Assembly (NCBI RefSeq): GCF_963678635.1
Contig: NC_087070.1
Span: forward strand, 43,572,988-43,636,987
Length of the DNA stretch: 64,000 nt
Source: Symsagittifera roscoffensis
Taxonomy: Eukaryota; Xenacoelomorpha; Acoela; Convolutidae
Direction of reading: 5' to 3'
Below are positions 43,777-55,404 of the stretch, one piece after another. A program made the translations under genes and the position numbers. The notes under the pieces were generated by a model. That model saw only the letters and a list, made by a program, of their open reading frames with translations, had not been told where the DNA came from and ran no database searches. Position 1 is the stretch's first letter. Each line of letters begins with the position of its first letter.

Positions 43777-44192
43777 CGTGGGCTAAAAAAATTATTATTT
43801 TGAGACTGAAAAGCGGTGGTATGGGGTTGTTCTATAATTTGTTCATAAGTATTTTCATCTTGTGAGTGGTGTGGCATTATATGTTGGATGGGACTTTGTG
43901 ATATGGTTGGTCTAAAATTATTATGTGTTATGGCTAAATTTCGAAAATTACGTGGGACTAGGGATAATGGATGGTTATGTGGTAGGGGTGGTAACTGTGG
44001 TGCTGTTGGTGTTGTGTCTGCATTGTTATGTTCTTCGTCGTATGTGTTCTGTCTTGTTGCTATTTTTGTGTTATATTCTTTTATTTGTGCGTCTAAAAGA
44101 ATTTTGTTTATAGATGTAGAAAATATTCCAAAAAATCCTGCAAATAGTATGCGTGCTACACTTGCTTGTCTATTGACTTGTGTGTATAGCAC
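43773..44192 (-). CDS. 139-codon ORF overlapping env end and accessory ORF start
   Basis: The frame overlaps the end of the env-like ORF by 23 bp or more and ends in TGA overlapping the next ATG (ATGA). It begins at a GTG; no ATG lies in the overlap, so it may be reached by frameshifting from env or by splicing. Near its start is a hydrophobic stretch (ARILFAGFFGIFSTSINKIL). The rest is Pro/Asn/His-rich and ends NTYEQIIEQPH-like. It could be a membrane-tail extension of the env-like protein. Equivalent remnants (GMFSTSINKNFLDAQISE) are present in the old copy. Confidence 0.6.
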   Translation of the reverse strand: MLYTQVNRQASVARILFAGFFGIFSTSINKILLDAQIKEYNTKIATRQNTYDEEHNNADTTPTAPQLPPLPHNHPLSLVPRNFRNLAITHNNFRPTISQSPIQHIMPHHSQDENTYEQIIEQPHTTAFQSQNNNFFSPR

Positions 44193-46386
44193 ATGTGTTA
44201 TAGATTCCTTTTAAGAGTGAAAAAAGAAATCCAATAAAGTTAAACATTGCGTATAAAATAGTTAGTTTTTCTAAGATGTAGTAGGGCCATCCTAGAAAAT
44301 CAAGAATTTCATTCTTGAGTGTAACAAAGCTAAAAATATTGATAGGTGATATATCTTGGGGACGGTATTTTTCACCGTTTAGATATATATAATCTTTAAT
44401 ATCTTTAAAATATCCGCTATAGTCTTGCGTATAGATGTCTGCAAATCCTGCGGTTTCGGCAAGTTTGCGTAAGTTTTGGTCAATTGATTGTCTTTGTATT
44501 GTGTCCATTTGTGTTAATAATTCCTGGAATTGTTGTGTTCTAATGTGATGTTGAATATCTGATTTTGAGTATATTCCTATTGATTGTAAGTCTATATTTG
44601 GGTTTCGAGCGATAGCGCGAATGCTTTCTGGTGAAAATTTTTTGAGTGATTGCATTAATGTGGGATATGGGGTGAGAAGGTAATATTTATCTTCATCAGG
44701 GTTTAGTTGTACTACGTTGTGGCTATTTTCTGATCCACATGGAACTGCGGTATCCCAGAAATAGGTTCTTCGTGAAAGTGTGTCAACGAAATGTACTTTA
44801 TTCTTATAAAAGATAGGGATTCTTTTATAACATCGTTTATCTTCAAAAACGTATAGTGGTGATACTTTTTTAGTACAAGTATAAAACCATAAGATGTTTC
44901 CTTCATAGTCTAAAAAATTTGATCTATTTCCTGATAGTAAATATCCTGCGTAGGGTATTTTTAATACTGCTAGTGCAAGTGATTGTAATATTTGTGTTCT
45001 TTCTAATTCGCATAGTTGGTGTAATGTTTCTAATTCGGAGAGTGACATTTCTTGAAAAATTCGGCTAATCGTGTAGTCTAGTTTCATATCTAAGTGAATA
45101 TCATAGTGGATATTACCAAAATATGTACTATTCATTAGTGATAGTTCTTGTAAACGTGTGCTTTGATCGTTTTGGGGTTTTAAATGTCCACCAGGTTGAC
45201 CTGTATTCTTTTGAAAATTAACTGGTATATATGATGTTCCTTCGTTTAGGGGATGACTTGTGGCGTATGGGTCGACTTTTATTTTTCCAGTGGTCATGTC
45301 GAATCCATTTTCGTATTCAACTAATATTTCAGAGTATTGTGTTTTGTGAAGTGGGTTTCTGTATTTACATGCAAGTTCTGTTTCTTGATATATTTGAAAA
45401 CGTGTTAATTTATTTTCTATATTATGAATGTTTCGAAAATTTGAACTTATTTTGCGTAATGGATTTACATGTTCATATGGTATTGATTGTATAAAATATT
45501 TTTCGTGAAATTTTATCATACGAGCGTGTATTTTTGCTACTTGAAATGTTGTACATGTGTCTTCGGGGAACCAAACAATTGTTGCTTGTGTTCTGGTTGG
45601 AGGGTCGCAATAACCTTGGTCGTTTTTACAAGGTAATCTAATTCCTTGATAAATCATTGTGTTGTCTGATAAATCTCGTGTGAGTTGTATTTTTTCGAGT
45701 TGTATTTTCCAATCGAAAAACATTATTTCTTGGTATCCTTTATTTTTTGTGTCTGCTTTGCAGTTTGATGGGTCATTTATACCAATGTGTGGTATCCAGT
45801 GTTTATCGTGTATGTCATAGGTTAATCGTCCGTGTGCGCCGTTGTATGGGTATTTTTCATCTAATTTTATATGTCCTTGATATCTTTCAAGTTCTGCTTG
45901 ATGTACAGAATCTGAAAAAACTTGGAAATATACTAAATTTCTATCTGTGTTTTTATTTTTGGTGATGTTTAGTCGGAGTAACTCGTTTTTACAATCTTCG
46001 GGATTGAGATGTAAAAGTCGTTCTATATTACTCTGGTAGAATGATTCATGGTCAAGTCGGTTTTTATTTCCGTTTGAGACTTGTGAACAATGTACTTTCT
46101 TTTCAGAAAATGTTGCTGTGAATTTATATCCTATAACTGTAGTTGCTCGGGCTTTTGAATAAAGTGTTGCTATGACATTTGTAGTTTCTATGGCTTGGGG
46201 TTCTGTTTCGCACTGTGATACTTGATTTATTGCATACTTGTGTAGTGTTTTTTGTTCGTTTTCTTCACAATCGTAATGTGTTACTAATAAATCTTGGGGT
46301 CCTGTGCGGGGAGAAGGGTTTATGTTTTGATTTGAGATTACTAGAAAAAGGAGTTGGAGAAAAATTAATAATTTTAGAATATACAT
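44170..46386 (-). CDS. Env-like secreted/membrane glycoprotein, 738 aa
   Basis: Intact frame with an N-terminal signal peptide (MYILKLLIFLQLLFLVIS), about 15 cysteines and a few N-glycosylation sequons (for example NIT, NST). A hydrophobic segment near the C-terminus (IFSFVTLKNEILDFLGW through LYAMFNFIGFLFSLL) is the likely membrane anchor. Its position downstream of pol is that of env. No furin-type site followed by a fusion peptide, as in baculovirus-F-type errantiviral Env, is obvious. The region CDPPTRTQATIVWFPEDTC then FQVAKIHARM suggests to me a class III (gB/chuvirus-like) ectodomain, but this is tentative. It would mediate membrane entry if functional. The old copy retains only its ends. 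Confidence 0.75.
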   Translation of the reverse strand: MYILKLLIFLQLLFLVISNQNINPSPRTGPQDLLVTHYDCEENEQKTLHKYAINQVSQCETEPQAIETTNVIATLYSKARATTVIGYKFTATFSEKKVHCSQVSNGNKNRLDHESFYQSNIERLLHLNPEDCKNELLRLNITKNKNTDRNLVYFQVFSDSVHQAELERYQGHIKLDEKYPYNGAHGRLTYDIHDKHWIPHIGINDPSNCKADTKNKGYQEIMFFDWKIQLEKIQLTRDLSDNTMIYQGIRLPCKNDQGYCDPPTRTQATIVWFPEDTCTTFQVAKIHARMIKFHEKYFIQSIPYEHVNPLRKISSNFRNIHNIENKLTRFQIYQETELACKYRNPLHKTQYSEILVEYENGFDMTTGKIKVDPYATSHPLNEGTSYIPVNFQKNTGQPGGHLKPQNDQSTRLQELSLMNSTYFGNIHYDIHLDMKLDYTISRIFQEMSLSELETLHQLCELERTQILQSLALAVLKIPYAGYLLSGNRSNFLDYEGNILWFYTCTKKVSPLYVFEDKRCYKRIPIFYKNKVHFVDTLSRRTYFWDTAVPCGSENSHNVVQLNPDEDKYYLLTPYPTLMQSLKKFSPESIRAIARNPNIDLQSIGIYSKSDIQHHIRTQQFQELLTQMDTIQRQSIDQNLRKLAETAGFADIYTQDYSGYFKDIKDYIYLNGEKYRPQDISPINIFSFVTLKNEILDFLGWPYYILEKLTILYAMFNFIGFLFSLLKGIYNTCAIHTSQ

Positions 46387-46649
46387 GTGTATGATAATCC
46401 TGAGTATGGGTTATAAAATGTGATGTAACCAATTGTGTTTTTGGTATATCTGTCGTATTTATATATTACTTCAGTGGTTATAAATGGTGGTGGTAGTGAT
46501 TGAGCTGTTATGTTTGGTGGGTTTAATGGGTAGGGATGTTGAGTAATGTTGTTTAATTTAACTGTGATTTCAAACTTTAATTGTAAACTGTTTTGTTGAA
46601 GTATTTGGATATTGTGATCACGGATATCGTCGTGAATGTCTTGTCGGTA
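46387..46649 (-). other. Spacer between pol and env-like ORF
   Basis: 263 bp between the pol stop and the env ATG. AT-rich, with a possible leader for a spliced env message, but no splice acceptor was assigned with confidence. Confidence 0.4.
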
Positions 46650-49600
46650 TTATAATCTATTAAGTGCCCAGTTGTGGAGGCGATTACTTTCTAGATGTTG
46701 TCCAAATAATGGTGGAGGGGCTGTAAATGTATTCCAATCTAGTCTTAAAGGGATATTTGTTGATGATTGTTCTCGATATCTGGCGTTCGAGATTATCGAG
46801 ATATCGAGATTATTTGGAAAATTTAAGTTAAAAGGTGGTGGTGAAATCTGGCTTATTGATGGTGTTGATGGTAGTGATAATGTTTCTGGTAGTGATGAGG
46901 ATGTTGTTGTATCTGTAGAAATATCTATTGGATCATTGACTAAATTTAATTCACCTTGTGTAAATGAATGTGTTGTCCAATATGGTAGTCGTGATGCCTG
47001 GTTTGGGGGGTTAAAGGGATTTTCACGTATTTGTTCAGATGTTGGTGTTGAACCTAAGTAATCTGATGGTAGGCTTGAGGTGCTACGTTGTGAAAGAAGC
47101 GTAGGGGTTTCTGGTAATGTACCAATGGGGTTTTCTGGAGTGTTTTGTGATGGGGATTGAGGTATGTCAAAATGAACTCGGGGAGTTTGAAAATTTCTGT
47201 TTCGTCGAGGATGTATAATTTGTCTATTTATTTCGACTGTATTTCTAAGTCGTGAAGACTCTCTATGTTCTGATTTGTCGATTTGTTTTTGGGGTATTAT
47301 TTGTTCTGTCATTTTTCTATTTTTTCTTTCTTTTTGAGATGTATTTTGATCGAGATTTTTTGTATTGTTTTTTGTGGTGTTTGATTTTGTATTTTGATTT
47401 CCGAGGTGAATATCATTTTGTTCCTTTGTTATGGTGTCCGTATGTGGGTTATTTTGAATAACTTTTAAACCTGTAAAAGAATATAATTGAGTTAGTTCGC
47501 GGAGTGCGTATTCTTTTGGATAATAAGGTAATAGGTTATTTCGGTGTTGAACGATTTCTTTTTTATCTGAGTCGGTGATTTTATATGTGACATCAGTGGG
47601 TTTTGCAATTATTTGGTATGGTCCTTTACGAAGGGGTTGTAACTTTTTTGAAATTCCTTTTTGAGTATTAAAATTGGGTATTAAAACAAATGTTCCAATT
47701 TTTAAATCGGAGGCTGGTGTAAAGCGTGAATTTATTTGTTCATTAATTTTTTGCCTTTGTAACAACTTTTTTGTTACCTTTTGGTAAATTTCATTGTGTT
47801 TTTTATCTCTGTTTAAAATCCATTCGGTGTGTGTACCGGAGGCTAATTTAAGAATTTGTGGGTGATGAAAATGATCTTCATCGTGTGTATGTAATGGTAG
47901 GTTATAACAAATTGAGTCTTTATTTGGTTGACAATAACCTTGTGCGTTTTTATGAGAGTTTGCTGTAAACATTATTGGTTTGCGTGGCTTTTGGTTAAAA
48001 ACCATTTCATATGGTGACATTCCTAAGGTTGTCGTGATTTGTGAATTATATGCTAAGGGAAATAGTTTTACATCTGCTGACCATTCGGTATATCTTGTAT
48101 CATTTCCATTGATGATACATCTGAGATATTCTTGTAATGAACGGTTCATACCTTCGACTAAGCCGTTTGTCCAAGGTGTGTGAGATGTACGTGGTTTGTG
48201 TTTAATGTTATATAAATGACATTGTGTGATGATTTCATTATTTATGAATTCTGTACCGTTGTCTGTAACTAAAATTTCTGGTAGTCCGAATTTTGCTATC
48301 CAGTGTTCATAGAGTGTTGTGTAAGCGTAATAAGCGTTACAATGTGGTACTGGGTTAAGTGCTACATAATGTGTAAATGCGTCAACAATTACCATAATGT
48401 AGGAGTTTCCTTCGGATGAGGGTGAAATTGGTCCTTTGGTATCAAATGAGATACGATGATTAAAGTACAAGCTTTGTCCTTTAAAATCTTGTTTTTGTGC
48501 TATTTGTTTTTGATTTGGGTAAGGTTTATTTAGTTGACATACTATACAGTCATTGCATAGTACTTTTATCCAAATTGGTGCATTTGGGAAATAAAAGTTT
48601 TGTATAAAATTTGAATATGTTTTTTCTGATCCAGAGTGTCCTTTAATATTTTGTGTATGTGAAATATTAAAAGCTATAAGAATCATACTTAAAGGGAGAC
48701 AGGGAACTGTAGATTCATTTAGTTTGTATTCTAGAAGGTCTGTGTTTTCGTTAATTGTTGTATTGTTGAATTTTCGAAAATATCTGAGGAGTGTTTTGTT
48801 TCCTAGAATAGTTGAATCTGCTTTGATAGGTTTAGTTTTATATTTGTGCCATGATTTCAGTTGTCGAATTACTGGGTCAAGGTTTTGATATTGTTTCAGT
48901 GTTGAAATTGTAATTGTTTCTGTTGGGGGTAGAAAAATGTTTTCGATTTCGAATTTAGATAAGGGTATTGTGTCAAGTGGGTCATGGAGGTCAAAAACTT
49001 GATTTATTGTGTATTTTGAATCGTTTGTTTGTGGTCCTGATAAGTTTATTTTATCAGTCAGATTTTCTTTTTCAATTAGTGGAAAATGGTCTTTTTTAGG
49101 CGGGTGTTGTTTTATTCTTTTTTGTTGGGTGTTGTTTTTTATCCATTGTGAATATGGGATTGGTTTAAAAGTTGATGTTCCAAGTAGATCAACTTCATAG
49201 TGATTATTTTGACAATCTAAATAAAGTGGGAAATGTTGTAAATTATTTATTTGTGATTGTTCAACGTCAGTTTTTACTGCATATTTGCATTCCAATCGGG
49301 GTGATGTTTCATTTTCTGCAAGGTAGAATTTTATGTTTTTGGGTATTTCAACTGTGGTTTTTCGTGTAAGTAATTCAGGTGGCGTATTTCGACTTAAGGT
49401 GTCTGGTAATGCAAGATTTTTTCCTGCGGTCCAAACTATATGTAAGTTTGGGAATTTCATTAAAATGAGTTGAAATCTATAAACTCGGTGGTTTGGATTA
49501 GACTTTTGTGTAAAAAGAAAGATGATTGGTTTATGGTCTGTGAATAGAACTGTGGGATGTTTTGATCCAAGTATCAGAAATTCATATTCTGTTAGTGTAT

Positions 49601-52043
49601 ATATTATGGCTGTACATTCTCTCATTAGAGTTGAGAGTCGTAGTTCTGCTTGAGTGAATAATCGAGAATTTGCTGATATGAGGTTCATCTTATTTGTACT
49701 ATTATGTGATTGTAATAATGCTGCGCCGATGCCAAAGTTCGAAGCATCGCACATTGCGTAAAATGGTTGATTTGAATTTGGAATTGTGTTTGAAATTTGT
49801 TCAGTTAGAAGTTTTTTAATTTCTTCAAATCATGCTTGATGTTCTATATTCCATTCAAAATTATTTTGTTGTCTAAGTATGTTATAGAATGGTCGTAGAT
49901 ATAATTGCATTTTATAAACATATTTGCTTAAAAAGTTTAACATTCCAAGGAATTCTTGGATTTTCTTTTTATTTGTTGGTGGTTGGAGTTTTTGAATAGC
50001 GTCTATACGTGATTTTAATGGAGTGATTGTTTTTCTTTCTATATTATGCCCTAAGAATTTAACTTTTGTCAAAAAGAAGTGTGATTTATCGGGGGCGGCC
50101 TTCAGATTTTCGTTCTGAAGTATTTGGTGATATTGTTCTAAAACATTGAACATTTCCTCTTTTGTTTGTGATTGCATAAAAACATCGTCTAAATAGGTGA
50201 TTGCGTTTTTCTTGAGTATTAGTGGTCGAAAAATTTTGCTCATAAAAGCTGAAAATGCTGCTGGTCCTATGGATATTCCATAGAATAAGCGGTTGAATTC
50301 GTATTGTTGATTTCCAATAACAAATTGTGTTAAGCGTCGTGATTGTTCATCTAATGGCATTTGATTATATGCACTATTCATATCGGCGGTGGTAAAGTAT
50401 TTTCCGTTTATTTTTGTTAAAATAACTTGTATTGGTTCAATGGGCCAATTACACTTTGATTCATCTATGAGTGAGTTGAGGTATCTAGCATCGAGAACAA
50501 TTTTTAATGATTCTCCTTTGGCTAGAATGATAACAGGGTTGATAAATGTGTTGCCTTTTGGTTGTTCCTCTTAGTTTACTGGTGATATAATGTTGTATTG
50601 TTCTAAAATGTCGAGTAATCTGTTCACTTTATCGTGTAAGTGAATTGGTACTTTACTTGCTCTTTGTTTTTTGAAAACTGCGTCTGGTTTTAATGGGAGA
50701 TGTAGTGATGAGCTGATTTTGCCAACATCAAATTTGGATGTTGCATAGACTGATGAATATTTAATTAGCTGTTTTGCTAGTTTTTCAAATTCGTCTTGTG
50801 TTATTTGTGAATGTTGGAAATTAAACATTGTTAAAAATTTCTGTTGATTCTCTGTGTAGTTACTTATGTTGAATGTAGGTTTGAAATATGGGGTTTTTGT
50901 GAAATAATCCGTATTTCTGTTTTCGTTACTTATTATATTATTTATAGATAATTCTTCATTAAGGATTGTGGATTGGCAAATATCTAGTAATTGGAGTATA
51001 TTTTTTACACGATATGCTTTTTCGTGTATTGGTAATATTGTAGCGTTGGTTTCGCAATAGCCTAAAAGTCCTAAAGGTAATGTTACTTGGTAAGGTGTAT
51101 TGTTGTATACATGTAAGGAAATAATATCTGAATTCGAGTTTTTCAAATATTTTATTGATGAGATTGTGATTTTGAAAAACTTATGAATAGGTTTGAATTC
51201 AAAATCTGACATATAAAATTTTTGTTTGTTTTGTTTTTTATCATATTGGTGAACTTGTTTGATTGAAAAATTATAGATGTTTCCTGATAGTGGTTTCAAG
51301 TGTTTTCTTTGCTGGTTATATATTGGGTAAAATTTTGAAAAAAATGGTGGTTGTTTATTTAATCTTTGAAAAAATGTTAGGGATGTGTCTTTTGTTTTTG
51401 TATATTTATCTTTGATTAATATTTTACTATTCAAGATGTTGATTGTTGGTATATATTTAGAGATAAATGGTATTCCAATGATATTATGTTTAATATCAGT
51501 GATATGGAATATTTGTTTAAATGGTTTGGTTAAAATTTTGTTTTGCTCCATTGTTCTTGTGGGGAGAAGAAATAATTGAATTTTTCCGTAGTTTATTAAT
51601 GTTGATCCTTGTGCTGTTGCTAGTTTGCTGGAGGTTTCAAGAGGTGTTAGCTTTGGGTGTAAGGTTTTTATTTCATTCCATGTGGGAATGTTTATTATAT
51701 TTGATTCTGCTCCTGAATCAATTAAAAAATCAATTTCAAGATCTGGCGGTTGAAATTCTTTGCTTTTTGGGCTTTCCAAAAGAAATGGTATTGTCCAAAT
51801 TTTTTCTTTGGGTTGTTCTTTTTGTATGTTTTGATAGATGTGATTTGTATTCAAACATTTTGTTTTTTCTTTCTCATTGGTTTGGTTTGTAGTGTTAATT
51901 TCATTAGTTTTTTGTGTCGTCGGTGTGGAATGGACGGGTTCAATATAATAATTGTGAAGGAGTTCTGATTGATTCTCATATATGTGTGATGAAAAAGGTT
52001 CTTCATATATAACAGGTTCATAGTCATTTTCGACTTTTATCAT
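46650..52043 (-). pseudogene. pol: Pol polyprotein (PR, RT, RNase H, IN) with two nonsense codons
   Basis: A single reading frame of about 1,798 codons from ATG 52043 is interrupted only by TAA 50571-50573 and TGA 49830-49832. Aspartic protease is at residue ~105 (FLIDSGAESN). RT includes NSAYNQMPLDE and the YLDD box (residue ~614). RNase H starts near residue 760 (CDASNFGIGAALLQ). Integrase has the zinc finger (HTQNIKGH to CNDCIVC, residues ~1130-1165), the DDE residues in FDTKGP, TDNGTEF and LVEGMNR, and a GPY/F module (LQPLRKGPYQII). The old copy has sense codons at both stop positions, so they are recent losses or recoded stops. All catalytic motifs are otherwise intact. Confidence 0.93.
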
Positions 52044-52089
52044 GTTGATGGAGAGAGTGTTTTCTGCATCGCTTTCTGAATCTGATGAT

Positions 52090-55000
52090 TCAGTTTATTT
52101 GGTTGAGTTGTAACGTATCAGTTACTGTGTCATCAATACCTGGAGGGTCTGATGTTGTTTCTGGATTAGATTGTACTTGATTAATATGTCTTTGATGTTT
52201 AGGTGTACTACTTCTGTGGCGATTATTAGAATTATTATAGTTATTATTATTCCGGTGTGGTGATTGGGAATAATTTCTATAACGATTATTATAACTTGAG
52301 TGTCGATTTTGTGAATTATTTCGCGATCTGTTTTGGTAATTATTGTTTGGTCTGTTATAGTTCGATCTATTATATGAGTTATTCCTTGATTGATTGTTCG
52401 GGTAATTCTGGTTTCGGTTGTTTGAATAACTTCTATTCCGATTATTTGAGTAGTTTCTATTCCTATTGTATGATGAATTTCGTGATTGATTGTTTGGATA
52501 ATAATTATTTCTTGATTGGGAATTAGATCTAGAAACAAATCGTTGTGTACTTGAATGTGATCTGGAGTAGTTATTTCGACTATTTGGTCTATTGTAGTGA
52601 TTTTGTGATGAATTATGCGTGTTTCTTCGTTCTGGTGATCTTCCTCTATAACTTGAGTTATATGGTGATTGATTTCTTGTATAATTTGTATTGTTCGGGA
52701 GTGGTTTTCCTGAACTGTTGTTGCTGTAGACTGTTTTGTTCGGCAGATTTTGATCTTTTTTCATGTATTGATAGAATGATTTATTTGGTTCTTTATATTT
52801 TTGAGGTTTATTTTGATTGTCTTGCTGTTTTTGTCTACATTCAGAAATACTATGTCCGTATCGTCGGCAATAATTACACCATTTTTTGAAAGATGGTTTG
52901 CCTTTAAAGTTTGGGTGTTTTTCGTAAATATTGAGTATTTCAGTGATTTTTTCAACGAGATCTGTATCTGATTCTTGTATATTGTTTATATTTGTGGAAG
53001 CTGTTTCAATTCTGTTAACGTATTGTAATTTCAGATTTTCCGTTTCTTCGAGTTTCATTGTGATTTCTGCTTGTTCTAGTTTGTCTACTAGTTTTCGAAA
53101 ATCTAAATCGGGTTCTCGAATTGACGAAGGATGGGATGCTCTCTTTTTTATTGCTATTTTCCTTAATTGTGGTGTTAAGGTCATCATTAAGATTTCTGCC
53201 ATCTTTGTGTTTTTATAGTCATGTGTATTTAATGAATATGCTTTTCGAACTAGTGTTTCGATTCGTACTGCTAATTGCTTGATGGTTTCGTTTGGTAATC
53301 TGCGAATTTCATTACATAAAACTCTTTGTTGTTGTTTGTTTCTTTCGGAGTCAAACATTTTTGAAAATTCTTGTGTAAATCTTTTCCAATTTGATTTTAT
53401 TTCTATAGGCAATACTGAAAACCTTTTTTGGGCTGCGCCATCTAGAGTTGTTTGTATTAACGCTGTGCGTCGATGTATCCAGTTTTGATGTAGTGGCGTA
53501 TTAATTGGTTCAGGTCCTATATTTAAAATCAAATTTGCTGTGACTGCATTTAAATAGTCTTCTACAGAATATTCAGGGTCTGTTCCTGTGAATACCATTA
53601 AAGGTTTATTTGATGTTATTGATGATCCACCCATAAGGTATGGATTCATCGTCATTTGTAATGATTCTGCTGCATTTGGCATTTGAGAAAAATTTGAAAG
53701 TTGATTTCTTGTTATTTCGTGTTGTTGAAGATAATATGGGAGTGGTATTTCATTTTGCATTTGTGCTGGTTGGTACGAGTTTGCAATCATTGGGTTTTGT
53801 TGCTGAATTGGTTGAAAAGATTTATTAATTGGGTTTTGTTGTTGAATTGGTTGTTGAATTTGTGTATCTATTGGTTGTGGAGAAAAAATTCTATGATATG
53901 TATGTGGTTTCTGTATTCCTTGTCCACGATATTCTTGATTATAGGGTGTAAATATATCTGGTTGTAAGAAATCATCATCTGAGGATAAGTAATCCATTTG
54001 ATAAGATGTTTGTTTTTTATTTTTATTTTGTTGAATAAATGGATAGTTTTCACTACGATCCTGTGGAGGATGTAAATTTGTTTGGAAATTTACTGAATTA
54101 GGTGGTGCCATTGGGTTATCCCAGTTTCGAGATCTTGTATAATTACTAAAATTTTTTCGTGGTTGATAATTTGTTTTTGATGGATGTGTGTAATTATAAT
54201 TATGGTCTGCAAAGTTGTTTCTAGTGAACGTTTTGCGTGTTTTTGGCGGTATTGTCATGGGTCTGTATGTTTGGTAATCCATGTGTGAATATTTTGGGGC
54301 AACCGAAGGTTTAACGGTTGATTGTAATGTTACCTGTGTTTGTGAAGGATTTGTATTTCTTGGTGTTGTTAAGTTTGGACGTATTGGTGAAATACTTTGT
54401 TGTGTAGTTGTTGTGTGTACGATTTCTTCATTTATGAAGTGTGATGGTGTCTGGATATCTTGTTGAGTAAGATTCCTAGTTCCATTGAGGTTTTCATTGT
54501 GTATGACTGTAGAGTTTAAACTATTATTTTGCATATCGGGTAAAAATGTATTATAGTTTAATGGTGTTGCATCAATGGTTAATGGTATTACTCGTACATA
54601 ATCTCTTACATAAGATATCGTACTTATTGCTTGACTTGAGATTGATTGTGGGAAGTTTATGGATGCGGGATGAGACCATTCGGGGTCCCAAGCATAGTCT
54701 GATTGTTCTGTGATGGCAGTATCATCGTTTGAGTTTTGGGGTCTAAAATTTTTTCTTGCTTGTGAAATTAAATCAATATTATGTGTGAAATAATCTATTA
54801 TGAACCATGCCAAGATTTTTTGTAAGTCGTGTTTTGTATGTTGTGAAACTTCATCTTTCGTGAAATTTTCTTTAATTATATTTAGAAAACTAGAGAGTAG
54901 TGTGATTTCATGTCGTACTCTTATATGTTTAGATGTTTCTGTCGGTGAGACATTTGGTATCTGGATTTCGTTTTCTAATATCGAGATATAACTATATATT

Positions 55001-55404
55001 ATCGCAAAAACTTCATTGGTGAATATGGAGTTTGCTCTTTGTGAGTTATGATATTGGATGCTTTTTATATATTCTGAGAATACTTTTGAGAATTCTAAAT
55101 CAAGGTCGTCTGTTTGAATTATATATTTACTGTGATTCTGGTTTGGTGAGCTGAATTCTATGGAGTAGATTCCGTATTGTTGTGTTAGGTTACATATATC
55201 TTTTAGATAGTGATCGATAATTTGTCTTTTGATTTTTACATCTGGGAACTCTGTTTTACATGGACTGATTCCGGGTTCAAACAAATTTAAGAGTAAATTT
55301 TTGCAGAATATATGCTGTCCTCTATCAGTGGTTGCATCTACGATAAAGGGGAAAATATCATCATCATCTGGACTTTCTTCACCTGGGGTGTGCGTTGAGC
55401 TCAT
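52090..55404 (-). CDS. gag: Gag precursor, 1104 aa
   Basis: Intact frame. Residues ~1-250 form an N-terminal domain and ~250-590 are Pro/Gln/Asn-rich. Residues ~600-760 look like a capsid domain (LMVFTGTDPEYSVEDYLNAV, RFTQEFSKMF, RLPNETIKQLAVRIE). A zinc knuckle CNYCRRYGHSISEC (CX2CX4HX4C) sits at about residue 843. The nucleocapsid after it is extremely Asn/Arg/Ser/Tyr-rich with imperfect NNRNRSY-type repeats. It forms the particle and binds element RNA. The stop TGA (52090-52092) abuts the start of the open pol frame, which is shifted +1. The ATG overlaps the end of the upstream small ORF by 26 bp. It is roughly twice the size of usual Ty3/gypsy Gag. Confidence 0.92.
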   Translation of the reverse strand: MSSTHTPGEESPDDDDIFPFIVDATTDRGQHIFCKNLLLNLFEPGISPCKTEFPDVKIKRQIIDHYLKDICNLTQQYGIYSIEFSSPNQNHSKYIIQTDDLDLEFSKVFSEYIKSIQYHNSQRANSIFTNEVFAIIYSYISILENEIQIPNVSPTETSKHIRVRHEITLLSSFLNIIKENFTKDEVSQHTKHDLQKILAWFIIDYFTHNIDLISQARKNFRPQNSNDDTAITEQSDYAWDPEWSHPASINFPQSISSQAISTISYVRDYVRVIPLTIDATPLNYNTFLPDMQNNSLNSTVIHNENLNGTRNLTQQDIQTPSHFINEEIVHTTTTQQSISPIRPNLTTPRNTNPSQTQVTLQSTVKPSVAPKYSHMDYQTYRPMTIPPKTRKTFTRNNFADHNYNYTHPSKTNYQPRKNFSNYTRSRNWDNPMAPPNSVNFQTNLHPPQDRSENYPFIQQNKNKKQTSYQMDYLSSDDDFLQPDIFTPYNQEYRGQGIQKPHTYHRIFSPQPIDTQIQQPIQQQNPINKSFQPIQQQNPMIANSYQPAQMQNEIPLPYYLQQHEITRNQLSNFSQMPNAAESLQMTMNPYLMGGSSITSNKPLMVFTGTDPEYSVEDYLNAVTANLILNIGPEPINTPLHQNWIHRRTALIQTTLDGAAQKRFSVLPIEIKSNWKRFTQEFSKMFDSERNKQQQRVLCNEIRRLPNETIKQLAVRIETLVRKAYSLNTHDYKNTKMAEILMMTLTPQLRKIAIKKRASHPSSIREPDLDFRKLVDKLEQAEITMKLEETENLKLQYVNRIETASTNINNIQESDTDLVEKITEILNIYEKHPNFKGKPSFKKWCNYCRRYGHSISECRQKQQDNQNKPQKYKEPNKSFYQYMKKDQNLPNKTVYSNNSSGKPLPNNTNYTRNQSPYNSSYRGRSPERRNTHNSSQNHYNRPNSRNNYSRSHSSTQRFVSRSNSQSRNNYYPNNQSRNSSYNRNRNYSNNRNRSYSNNRNQNYPNNQSRNNSYNRSNYNRPNNNYQNRSRNNSQNRHSSYNNRYRNYSQSPHRNNNNYNNSNNRHRSSTPKHQRHINQVQSNPETTSDPPGIDDTVTDTLQLNQIN

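Noticed and set aside
52122-52538. 138-codon minus-strand ORF inside gag, Ile/Thr-rich
   Set aside because: It lies wholly within gag in a shifted frame. Its repetitive composition follows from the NNRNRSY coding repeats.
52257-53218. Several + strand ORFs across gag
   Set aside because: They are antisense shadows of the Asn/Arg/Ser-rich Gag coding sequence.
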